Of a DNA stretch of 64,000 nucleotides, positions 55,230-64,000 are shown piece after piece. The notes beneath the pieces were generated by a model, which was not told the DNA's origin, searched no databases, and saw only the letters and a list, made by a program, of their open reading frames with translations. Positions within the stretch are counted from its first letter, which is position 1. Each line of letters begins with the position of its first letter. A program made the position numbers and the translations under genes. Where the stretch lies: the NCBI GenBank assembly GCA_035578175.1, contig JAQMRL010000014.1, forward strand, positions 19,544,895-19,608,894, in the 5' to 3' direction. Source of the DNA: Catonia carolina (Eukaryota > Arthropoda > Insecta > Hemiptera > Achilidae).

Positions 55230-55740
55230 TTTTTACCCTGGAGAGTCTCGAGAATACTTATTAGTGTAATAATTTTTCTCGGGTTTTTTCAACTCTTCAC
55301 CTATTTTTCAAGCATCACACAGGCAGTGTTTTAGATCACACTGGCAGTGGCCTGTGTGATCTAACAAACATTTAAAGAAATAAAAACTGGTTTTGATATT
55401 TTTCGGTCGCCCGGTGATTTCGATCTTACAGAAACACACATAAACACAACTTTGGTCGAAGTAATGTGATTATTTTTAGTTGTTCTCCTTGATTTTTCCG
55501 TCCGGCATGCCGTAAAGGCAGTTTCATTCTACGTGCTTTAAGAAGTTCATTATTTTTTGCTAGTTAAACGCGTCATAAGTTGGGCTGTAGACTCTAATAT
55601 GTGTGTATACGTGTATAAATATAACAACCATATTTGACTGACTGACTGATTCATTCACTCAGAATTAATTCCCTTTCTCAAACTTTTAGCTGATATTCAG
55701 CATAATTTATTTCTTACAATTTCAACAAAAAAATAACTTT
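55230..55740. other. Unclassified, with competing small hairpins
   Basis: At 55314-55362 ATCACACAGGCAGTG and ATCACACTGGCAGTG are direct repeats, both able to pair with the downstream GCCTGTGTGATCT. Rest unrecognised. Confidence 0.5.
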
Positions 55741-55746
55741 TTTTTT

Positions 55747-55878
55747 ACTTTCTTTTCCCCTACACAAAATAAAGGGAAAATAAATATTGTTTTCATGTCG
55801 ATTTTTCGAAATCGGGTTTTCACCGGATATAAGCCTACACGTTTTCTCACCCCTGAACCCAAAAAAAAACAGCAATTG

Positions 55879-55945
<67 letters not shown>

Positions 55946-56782
55946 TAGGAACAAAATATCTCAAGAATGGAACATCATACAAAGTTGAAACTTGAAATTT
56001 AATTTAAGTACTACTACAGAACCCGACAAGAACATTTTCATCAAAATCGGTCAACCGGAAATAGTAGTTTATTCGTGTAATTTTTCACTTCTTTCCGATT
56101 TACTCAAAAACGGTTCTTTTACTCAAAACGGCGATTTTTTTTAAAACCGCCTCATTTACTACATTTTTATACTCTACAAGATAGGGTAGGCGCCATGTCA
56201 GCTGAATTTCTTGGGGAGGCCGTTTTCTCGTAAAAAATGGCTTTTTTTAAGGTTGCGAATTTATTATGCATTTTAGCGCAAAAATGTATGTAATCAAAAT
56301 TGTAGAGAATTTAAAATCCTACAGCTTTGAATTTAAACATTTTTTTTGTATAACGCTTAGTTTAGCGGTAATTAACGATTTTCTGTTTTTTTTCTCATTA
56401 TAACGTGTAAATAATCGATTTTTTAAGATTTCAGCCTTAGTATGAATTTTACGACAAAAGTGAATATAATCAAACTTATAGGAAAACTTATAGGAAAAAA
56501 AAAAAAAAAAAAAAAAAATATAGGAAATTAAAAGATCTACAACTTTTATTTAGAGCATTTTTCTCTACATAGCCTAGTTTAGCGTGAAAAGAGTAATTTT
56601 CCATATTTATAAGCCAAACTGAGGTTGATTTTCATTTTGCGTCTATCACTCATGATTAAAATAAGATTATATTTTTTGAGGTTAGTTTTTTGTTTATTTC
56701 TAATGTTTTATTACTTATGCTAGGTTATATTGTTCATTATTTGCATTGGCAAGAGAAAGTCGTGCGAGTGTTTTACAACGGA
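55747..56782 (+). mobile_element. Family A, full length
   Basis: ACTTTCTTTTCCCC (diverged start) to GTGCGAGTGTTTTACAACGGA. (TG)n plus (GA)n at 55880-55946. AACTTATAGGAAAA is duplicated beside an A24 run near 56475-56520. Confidence 0.85.
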
Positions 56783-56785
56783 TTT

Positions 56786-57359
56786 TTTTTGTATTTTATC
56801 GAATATTTAATTTTAGTTATTTTTTATTCCATTCTCTTGTACGTTTTCCAAAGAAATTTGTACATAATACTATTAGCCGAAAAATTTAATAAAATTTAAA
56901 TGTTTAATTTAAATATTAATTGTATAGCTAGATTAAAGGTGAAATGGGGACAGTAGAGGTGTTTCATACCTTTGAAGAGAATGTATCATTTTGCCTTAAT
57001 AAGTTTTCCCTAAAATACAATGTGCATGTCTGAAGGTCAGATTTTAGAGAAGCCAACCTTGTTGACACGCGATAATCTTGCTTCTTTTGTAAGGATGTAA
57101 TTTTCTTACGGCTGGTTCAAGTTTTTAATTTCTTATGCCATTTTGTTTTGTTTCATAACATTATTATGGTATAATAAGCGGACGACAAATCAACCTTACT
57201 TTTTAGTGAATTTTCTAACATCGTTTTCAAAAAATTCTGTTATTAAATGTTCTTTCATTTCCTCCTTTCCTCCTCTTCTTAACTCCCTTCCCCACCTCAT
57301 CCTTTTCCACTTCTTCTTCTCCTCCTCATTCACCACCACTCCTTCTTGTACTTTTTATT
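56786..57359. other. Unclassified, pyrimidine-rich right part
   Basis: 57240-57345 is rich in CCT/CTT (TCCTCCTTTCCTCCTC). No coding signal. Confidence 0.5.
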
Positions 57360-57372
57360 TATCTCTCACTTG

Positions 57373-57765
57373 TGTTGTTGTTTAGGTCAACAGCCGAAAA
57401 GCTGGTTTGAACCTCTAGAGGTTTTACTAAGTAAAACGAGGAGTGAGGTGGTTTACCATTGCCTTCCTCACTGAGTGGAAAAGTACGCTTATCAGCATGC
57501 CGGGCCCTCTGAAAAGCACATATTTTCTACTCTGTAAATGACACCTTCACTTCATTCACCACAGGGTCTGGCTGTATAATGAAATTCATTACTTTCAGAG
57601 GAGATAACTCTGATTAGTGTCTTTTACACCTCTACCTCTTCTGTTCTTAAATGTTCAGTCATTTAATTGGCTGACCATGTGATAAGAAACAGAACTATTT
57701 ATTTTAGCCCTGCAACAAACAAATTGAGTGTAAATAATTTGACACTCCACCTGTCTGTTATGGGC
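57373..57765 (-). mobile_element. Family B, full length
   Basis: Plus strand GTTGTTGTTTAGGTCAACAGCC to CTGTTATGGGC. TATCTCTCACTT occurs on both sides (57360-57371 and 57774-57785), with 8 extra bases at the 5' junction, a common mark of reverse-transcriptase-mediated insertion. Confidence 0.85.
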
Positions 57766-57886
57766 AGACTTACTATCTCTCACTTACCATATTTTTTGTG
57801 GTAAATATAATTTTTTTTTAAAATCTCGATTATGGGACTGTATGTGGTAATAGGAATCGATATGTGTATAAAAATTAATATTAAAA

Positions 57887-58975
57887 AATCTGGTGAAAAG
57901 CACACACACGTCTTTCTCTTGCCAATGTAAATAATTAACAATTAAACCTAACATTTTAGTAAACAACGTAAAACGAAAAATGGCGCCTCTTTGACGTAGA
58001 GGATAGCGTGTTAGCTAACGAAGCGGAGGTCAGGGGTTCGATTACCGGCTAGGGCCTAGAATTATTATGTACCAAAACCCATCATTTCAGTTACCCACTG
58101 TAGTCGCTAATGATCAAGCTATTAAAGCGACTTTAAATAAAAAAATGAAAAAGACAGAAAAACATAACAAACATAACATAGAAAAAACATAACATAACCT
58201 AATTTTAATCATGAGTGAATGATGCAAAATGAAAACCAACATCAGTTTGGCTTAATACGGAAAATTACTCTGAAGATAAACTAGGTTCTGTAGAGAAAAC
58301 TGCTTGAAATAAAAGTTGTAGGTTTTTTAACTTTCTATAAATTTAATTATTACAGTTTTGTTGTAACATGAATACTAAATCCAAAATCTTAAAACATTCA
58401 TTTTCTACAGGTTTTCATGAATAAAAAAACCAAAAAATCACTAATTACCGCTTTATACAAAGTTATACAAAGAAATATTCATATTAAAGTTTTTGGTTTG
58501 ATTACATACACTTTTTCCCTAAAATGAATATTACGGTCACAATCTTAAAAAATATTTACGAGAGCACAGCCTCCCCAAGAATGTCAACAGACATGATGCT
58601 TACCCTATCTTGTAGAGCATAAAATATGTTGAAAATGAGGCGATTTTAGACAAAATCTTAGAAGCTGTTTTTGAGAAATCGCAGAAATAAAACTCCACGA
58701 ACAAACTACTACTTCCGGTCGACCGATTTTGATGAAAATGTTCTTGTCAGGTCCCGTAGTGGTATTTAATTTAAGTTTTAAGTTTAAACTTTGTATGCTA
58801 TTACGTTCTTGAGATATTTTACACACACACACAGAGATCAATCGCTAAAGACATGGCTTTTTGGTTTAGCGGCCTGAAAACGTATCCCTATACGGTGAAA
58901 ACTCGATTTCGAAAATCGACATGAATAAATAAGTTACTTTCATTCCATAAATATTCATATAGGCCAAAAGAAAGT
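57887..58975 (-). mobile_element. Family A, full length with nested SINE2
   Basis: AATCTGGTGAAAAGCACACAC to TATAGGCCAAAAGAAAGT, interrupted by SINE2 at 57980-58139. Rather diverged. Confidence 0.85.
57980..58139 (+). mobile_element. SINE2, full length
   Basis: A-box region TTGACGTAGAGGATAGCG, B-box GGTTCGATTACC (58035-58046), body with CCAAAACCCATCAT and GTAGTCGCTAATGATCAAGC, end GCGACTTTAAAT plus A run. Confidence 0.8.
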
Positions 58976-58994
58976 AAAAATGGTATTCAATTTT

Positions 58995-59290
58995 ACTTTA
59001 TCTTGCCTCTATGAATATATAGAACGGAAGGTAGGTAGGTATTGTTTTCATGTCAATTTTTCGAAATCGAGTTTTCACCGTATAAACGTTTTCAGACACC
59101 CTGAACCCAAAGCACATGTTTTTAGCGATTGGTCTGTGTGTGAACAGAATATCTTAAGAACGGAACATCCTACGAAGTTGAAACTTAAAAGTTTAGTTAA
59201 ATACTTCTAGAGGACAAGACACGGACATTTTCATCAAAATCGGTCAATCGGAAGTAGCAGTTTATCAGTGTCATTTTTAACTTTTTTCCG
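58995..59290 (+). mobile_element. Family A, 5' third, head-to-head partner
   Basis: ACTTTATCTTGCC to TCATTTTTAACTTTTTTCCGATT, then an A run and a minus copy of the same region. No microsatellite. Confidence 0.85.
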
Positions 59291-59307
59291 ATTAAAAAAA
59301 AAATTAT

Positions 59308-59499
59308 GGTAGCCGTTTTTGAGAATAACGCAAAAAAGTGAAAAATCAAACGCATAAACTACTACTTCCGGTTGAACGATTTTGATGAAAATGTTCGTGT
59401 CGGGTGCCCTAGTGGTATCTAATGTTTTAAGTTTCAAGTTTCAACTTCGTACGATGTTCCGATCTTGGGATATTATATTCACACCCACGCGCGCGCGCG

Positions 59500-59535
<36 letters not shown>

Positions 59536-59659
59536 CTAATCGCTAAAAACATGATTTTTGGGTTCAGGGTGTCTGAAAACGTGTACATTCATCCTTTGAA
59601 AAATCGACATGACAACAATACTTTCCTTCCTATATGTTCATATAGGTAAGAGAAAGTAA
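59308..59659 (-). mobile_element. Family A, 5' third, head-to-head partner
   Basis: TAGCCGTTTTTGAGAATAACGC to TATAGGTAAGAGAAAGT. CA/CG tract at 59482-59530. With the previous copy it makes an imperfect 0.67-kb inverted repeat. Confidence 0.85.
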
Positions 59660-60460
59660 AAAACTATTTAAAAATTACTAGGAAAAATAGCGAGATTTGT
59701 CGATAATTTTAATGGTAAACGTAACATGATTTTAGTGTGAGGTAGACAAAAGTTACCTTGGCAAGTCAAGGTCCCGAGTTCTTCATAGGACTTCTTGTCC
59801 TGCAGCTTATCACATTAGGCAAACTAATGGAAAAAGAAACCACAGAATTACCGGTCCACAAATTGGACTCATGACCTTCACTTCAAATTCAAATTGGTAA
59901 AAAAAATTACACGTAATCTAATACATGTTTACATTTTAGATACATTAAAATTAATTTAAACAAGAAATTAAACAACAATTTTCTATCCACTTTGAACATT
60001 TTTTTTTAGTTTTCCTTAATTTTACTTTCACGTTCCATGTCAATCTTTATATGAACAGTGGCAGATTTAGCATCAAATTTTTAAAGGGTCATTACCGGGG
60101 GGTCCAGGGGTCCACCCACGAAAAAAAATCTTAAAATATACTTCTTAAAAATACATTTTTGCGCATTTTTGAACCTAAAATTTTCAATTTTCATATTATT
60201 ACAACAGACAAAATGCAACAATTTAAGACGTTTAAAAAATTTAACAATAAGGAATAAATTACTATTGTCAATTTAAAATGTAAAATAATTTTATATCATA
60301 ATGCCTCATACAAAGAAAATGTGAAAATAATTTATTGGTAAAGTTTAACATGTATATATAAGCACTTACGTAGTACATAAAACTATTTGTTACGTTAGGG
60401 ACTTACTGAAGGAATAACTTCATAAATCTCATTTTAAATTTTTCAGGAAAGCTATTTCAA
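59660..60460. other. Unclassified; possible hAT-type end
   Basis: At 60056-60110 CAGTGGCAGATTTAGCA followed by GGGGGGTCCAGGGGTCCACCC resembles the outer end of common insect hAT-like elements (CAGTGGCGGAT...). No second end or duplication found. Remainder unrecognised. Confidence 0.35.
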
Positions 60461-60465
60461 TTTTT

Positions 60466-61416
60466 ACTTTCTCTTGCCTATATGAATATATAGGAAGGAA
60501 AGTATTGTTTTCATGTCGATTTTTCGAAATCGAGTTTTCACCGGATCTATACGTTTTCAGACCCCCTGAACCCAAAAAACATGTTTTTAGCGATTGGTCT
60601 GTGGGTGTGTCTGTGTGTGTGTGTGTGTGTCTGTGTGTGAACAGAATATCTCAAGAACGGAACATCGTACGAACTTGAAACTTGAAACTTACGTTACATA
60701 CAACTACCGGACGCGACACGAACATTTTCATCAAAATCGGTCAACCGGAAGTAGTAGTTTATTCGTATAATTTTTTAGTTTTTTGCGATTTTCTCAAAAA
60801 CTGGTCCTACGATTTTTTTAAAAATCGCCTATTTTACTCAATTTTTTATTCTCTACAAGATAGGGTAGGCGCCATGTTTGCTGAAATTCTCGGTGAGGCT
60901 GTTTTCACGTAAAAACGTTGTTTTTTTAAGATTACGGCTTTAATATAAATTTTAGCGCAAAAACTTATATAATAAAAGTTGTAGAGAATTTAAAAACCTA
61001 CAACTTTTATTTCAAACATTTTTTTGTATAACGCTTAGTTTAGCGGTAATTTGCGATTTTCTGTTTTTTTTTCTCACGAAAACGTGAGAAAAATCGATTT
61101 TTTTAACATTTCGGTCTTAGTATGCATTTTACGACAAAAGTGTATATAATTAAATTTATAGAAAATTAATAGATCTACAACTTTTGTTTAGAGCATTTTT
61201 CTCTACAGAGCCTAGTTTAGCGTGAAAGCGTGATTTTCCGTATTTTTAAGCCAAACTGAGTTCGATTGTCATTTTGCGTCATTCACTCATGATTAAAATA
61301 AGGTTATGTTTTTGAGGTTAGTTTTTGTTTATTTCTAATATTTTATTAATAATGTTAGGTTTATTATTAATTATTTGCATTGGCAAGAGAAAGTTGTGTG
61401 AGTGTTTCACACCAGA
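60466..61416 (+). mobile_element. Family A, full length, reference copy
   Basis: Best-preserved copy, 951 bp. ACTTTCTCTTGCC 60466-60478 starts an imperfect 38-bp palindrome. TG microsatellite 60599-60639. 13-bp-stem hairpin ATAAAAGTTGTAG/CTACAACTTTTAT (60972-60984, 60998-61010). 9-bp-stem hairpin TTTCTCACG/CGTGAGAAA (61070-61078, 61083-61091). Inverted motif GGCAAGAGAAAGT 61382-61394. Terminal hairpin GTGTGA/TCACAC (61396-61412), then CAGA and a T run. No protein coding capacity. Confidence 0.9.
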
Positions 61417-61424
61417 TTTTTTTA

Positions 61425-62509
61425 AATGTGGTGTGGAACACTCACACGACTTTCTCCTGACAATGCACAAAATTAACAATATAACCTAATATTAGTAATA
61501 AAACATTAGAAATAAACAAAAACTAACCTCTAAAACATAACCTTATTTTAATCATGAGTGAATGACGCAAAATGAAAATCAACCTCAGTTTGGCTTAATA
61601 ATACGGAAAATAACTCTTTTACACTAACTAGGCTCTGTAGAGAAAAATGCTCAAAATAAAAGTTGTAGATCTTTTAATTTACTATAAATTTGATTATACA
61701 TTTTTGTCGTAAAATGCATACTTTTTTTTTTAATTCCTAATATGTGTACGTTGCAATCTGTTCAATTCAGAACAATAAGCAACCCCATGACCCAATGAGT
61801 TGAGGATGATATGTATGACGTGTAAATGAGGTGTAGTCTTGTACAGACTCAGGTCGACCATTCCTGAGAGAGTATGGTTAATTGAACCCCAACCATCAAA
61901 GTACACCGGTAACCACTGTCTAGCATTCAAATCCGTATAAAAGTAACTACCTTTACTAGGATTTGAACCAGGAACCTTCGTCTCCGAAAATCAGCTGTTA
62001 AACAGCTGATTTTGGCGACAACTTTACCTCTAGACCAACCCAGTGGGTTAAAATGCATACTAAAGCTAAAATCTTAAAAAACCCATTTTTTACAGTTTTT
62101 CCATGAAAAAAAACAGAACATCACTAATTACCGCTAAACTAAGCGTTATACAAAAAAAATAGTTGAACAAAAGTTTTGGATTTTTAAATTGTCTACAACT
62201 TTTATAAATTACATCTTTCCGCTAAAATGCATATTAAAGCTGTAATCTTAAAAAACCATTTTTTCGAGAAAACAGCCTTCCCAAGAATTTCAGTAGTCTA
62301 TATATGGCGCCTACCCTATCTTGTAGAGTATAAAACATATAGTAAATGAGTAGCAATTTAAAAAAAGTACACACAGACCAATCGTTATAAACATGTTTTT
62401 TGGGTTCAAGGAGTCTGAAAACGTGTAGATCTGGTGAAAACTCGATTTCGAAAATCGACATGAAAACAATACTTTCCTTCCTATATGTTTATATAGCCAA
62501 GAAAAAGTC
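61425..62509 (-). mobile_element. Family A, split by SINE3, internally deleted
   Basis: GTGGTGTGGAACACTCACACG to TATAGCCAAGAAAAAGT, with SINE3 at 61722-62048. About 180 bp around the CGGTTGACCGATTTTGATG block are missing near 62365. Confidence 0.85.
61722..62048 (-). mobile_element. SINE3, full length
   Basis: The 12-bp duplication TAAAATGCATAC lies at 61710-61721 and 62049-62060. Minus strand carries A-box TGGTCTAGAGG and B-box GGTTCAAATCC, with a T11 (A-tail) at the left end. 327 bp. Confidence 0.9.
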
Positions 62510-63175
62510 AAAAAATGCGTATGCAGTCTCCTTACGAATTTTCTCTGAGATATTACTAATGTAAATTAAGTAACCTTAGAAAATTAACTAAATTTAATGA
62601 AAATCGGGTAATCCGTTTTTGAGAAAATTTAATATTTGTATGTTTACTTCTGAGTGAAGTAACCGTTTAGTTATTTCAACTAATAAAATTTAAAAAAATT
62701 AAGATTAAGTTAACTTAAGTTTTAAAATTTCATTAAAATCGGTCACGCAGTTTTTGTTCCTTAATTAATAAAATAGGACTATTCACCCAAAAATATAAAT
62801 GGACGTAATTTAGAAATAAACTTTTTTGGCTTGAAGGGGTAATAATATTAATGAAGATAATTTATTTAAAGTTCGGTTATAGAAAATTTTGGGGTATCGC
62901 AGTACTTTACCTCTCTAGATAAGAGATTGCGGAGAGAGGAAAGAAAATAAACTTAAATTCAACAAAAATTTATTACAACTGAAACCAGTAATAATATCAG
63001 AAAAGAAATAAAGATAACAGCACTGTACGCATTAATAAAATGTAAGCAACAAATAAACAATACACATTACGCTACCTAGTGTGGAAACTAAAAACTAAGT
63101 AGTATGAAATTATGAGTGCTACTAAAAGAAGTACATTGTCATATTATTTTTTCCTTTATTTAGTTTTTGTTAATT
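62510..63175. other. Unclassified AT-rich stretch
   Basis: Contains AATCGGGTAATCCGTTTTTGAGAAAATTT-like text near 62603 and AAAATCGGTCACGCAGTTTTTG near 62733. It is loosely reminiscent of the family A core but not alignable by eye. Confidence 0.4.
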
Positions 63176-63179
63176 ATTA

Positions 63180-63292
63180 CATTTTCTTACCCTGTATGAA
63201 ATAAATAGGGAAGGAAGATATTGTTTTTATGTCGATTTTTCCAAATCTAATTTTTACCTGAATACACGATTTTCAGGCCCCCAGACCCCAAA
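63180..63292 (+). mobile_element. Family A, 5' fragment
   Basis: ATTTTCTTACCCTGTATGAA to CCCCAGACCCCAAAAAA, then head-to-head with a minus copy. Confidence 0.75.
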
Positions 63293-63295
63293 AAA

Positions 63296-64000
63296 AATCT
63301 GGAGTGAAACACTCACACGACTTTTTCTTGCCAATGCGAATAATGAACAATATAACCTAACATTAGAAATAAACAAAAAAAAATCGACATGAAAACAATA
63401 CTTTCCTTCCTATATATTCATATAGGCAAGAGAAAGTAATAACCTCAAAAAAACATTACCTTATTTTTAATCATGAGTGAAAGAAGTTTGGCTTAAAAAT
63501 ACGGAAAATTACTCTTTCACGCTAAACTAAGCTCTGTAGAGAAAAATGCTTTAAATAAAAGTTGTAGATCTTTTAATTTCCTATAAATTTGATTATATAT
63601 ACTTTTATCGTAAAATGCATGCTAAGGCTGAAGTTTTAAAAAAATTATTTTTCACACGTTTTTGTGAGAAAAAAACAAAAAATTGCTTATTACCTCTACA
63701 CTATGACACAATGCGAATAATGCAAATAATGCAAAAAAGCGTTATACAAATAATTTTATATAAGTTGTAGAATTTTAAATTCTCTCCAATTTTTATTAAA
63801 TACTCTTTTGCGCTAAATGCATAATAAGGCCGCAATCTTAAAAAACAATTTTTTACGAGAAAACTGCCTGTCCAAGAATTTTAGCAGACATGGCGCCTAC
63901 CGTATCTTGCAGAGCATAAAAAATGTAGTAAACGAGGCGATTTTTAAAATGACCGTAGGAGCCGTTTTTAAGAAAATCGTAAAAAAGTGAAAAATGACAC
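63296..64000 (-). mobile_element. Family A, runs off the window, with self-insertion
   Basis: Starts AATCTGGAGTGAAACACTCACAC. At about 63380-63437 a 57-bp piece of another A 5' end (ATCGACATGAAAACAATAC...GGCAAGAGAAAGTA) is inserted between AAATAAACAAAAAAA and ATAACCTC. The core then continues to the window edge at TGACAC. Confidence 0.85.

Noticed and set aside
1..64000. CRISPR array
   Set aside because: Repeats are hundreds of bases long, diverged, in both orientations and without regular spacers. The DNA is eukaryotic.

Overview
The window looks like gene-poor, AT-rich nuclear DNA from an arthropod, most likely an insect. It carries mariner-type transposase relics with the HTH/DDE layout common in insect genomes, RNase H-bearing non-LTR retrotransposons, a gypsy-type solo LTR, tRNA-derived SINEs and long (TG)n/(CA)n tracts. 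The species cannot be fixed from the sequence alone. I found no intact host gene. Every coding stretch I can recognise is a broken transposable-element relic. One weak exon-like block (about 45769-46087) is unassigned.

About half of the window is one interspersed family, called family A here (full length about 930-1000 bp, some 45 complete or partial copies in both orientations, often nested or joined head-to-head). Its plus orientation runs: a 13-bp motif ACTTTCTCTTGCC inside an imperfect terminal palindrome; about 130 bp; a (TG)n microsatellite of very variable length; a hairpin-rich core; the inverted 13-bp motif GGCAAGAGAAAGT; a 6-bp-stem hairpin GTGTGAGTGTTTCACAC; and CAGA. Copies sit in T-runs without a clear target duplication. 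This layout matches HINEs (non-autonomous Helentrons such as Drosophila DINE-1), and I infer that class. I know of no description of this family.

A second family, B (about 390 bp, starts GCCCATAAC, ends CCTAAACAACAAC, 8-12 bp target duplications, 5'-truncated copies), behaves like a SINE. Three further tRNA-headed SINE families are present: SINE1 about 177 bp, SINE2 about 160 bp and SINE3 about 325 bp.

These repeats host other elements with readable boundaries. 5.5-7.1 kb: B containing a small TIR element, a Mutator-like fold-back element with 140-bp tandem repeats and a G19 run, and SINE1. 8.4-9.9 kb: two A copies head-to-head. 12.1-12.7 kb: a mariner fold-back element with perfect 190-bp arms. 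14.6-15.5 and 24.2-25.0 kb: two deletion derivatives of one DD41D mariner, each inside an A copy. 20.9-21.5 kb: gypsy-like solo LTR in an A copy. 27.1-28.5 and 44.7-45.1 kb: LINE 3' fragments. 32.5-34.7 kb: a tandemly duplicated A-plus-flank module. 45.2-45.7 kb: an hAT deletion derivative with 8-bp duplication and a transposase C-terminus. 50.5-53.9 kb: a B copy split by a piggyBac-type element (TTAA; itself holding an A copy and a SINE2) and by an RNase H LINE with an 11-bp duplication.

No CRISPR arrays, rRNA, bacterial operons or convincing functional tRNA genes were seen. The 'system' here is an ecology of non-autonomous elements whose nesting gives a relative timeline: A and B are old substrates, and the mariner, piggyBac, LTR, LINE and SINE copies came later.
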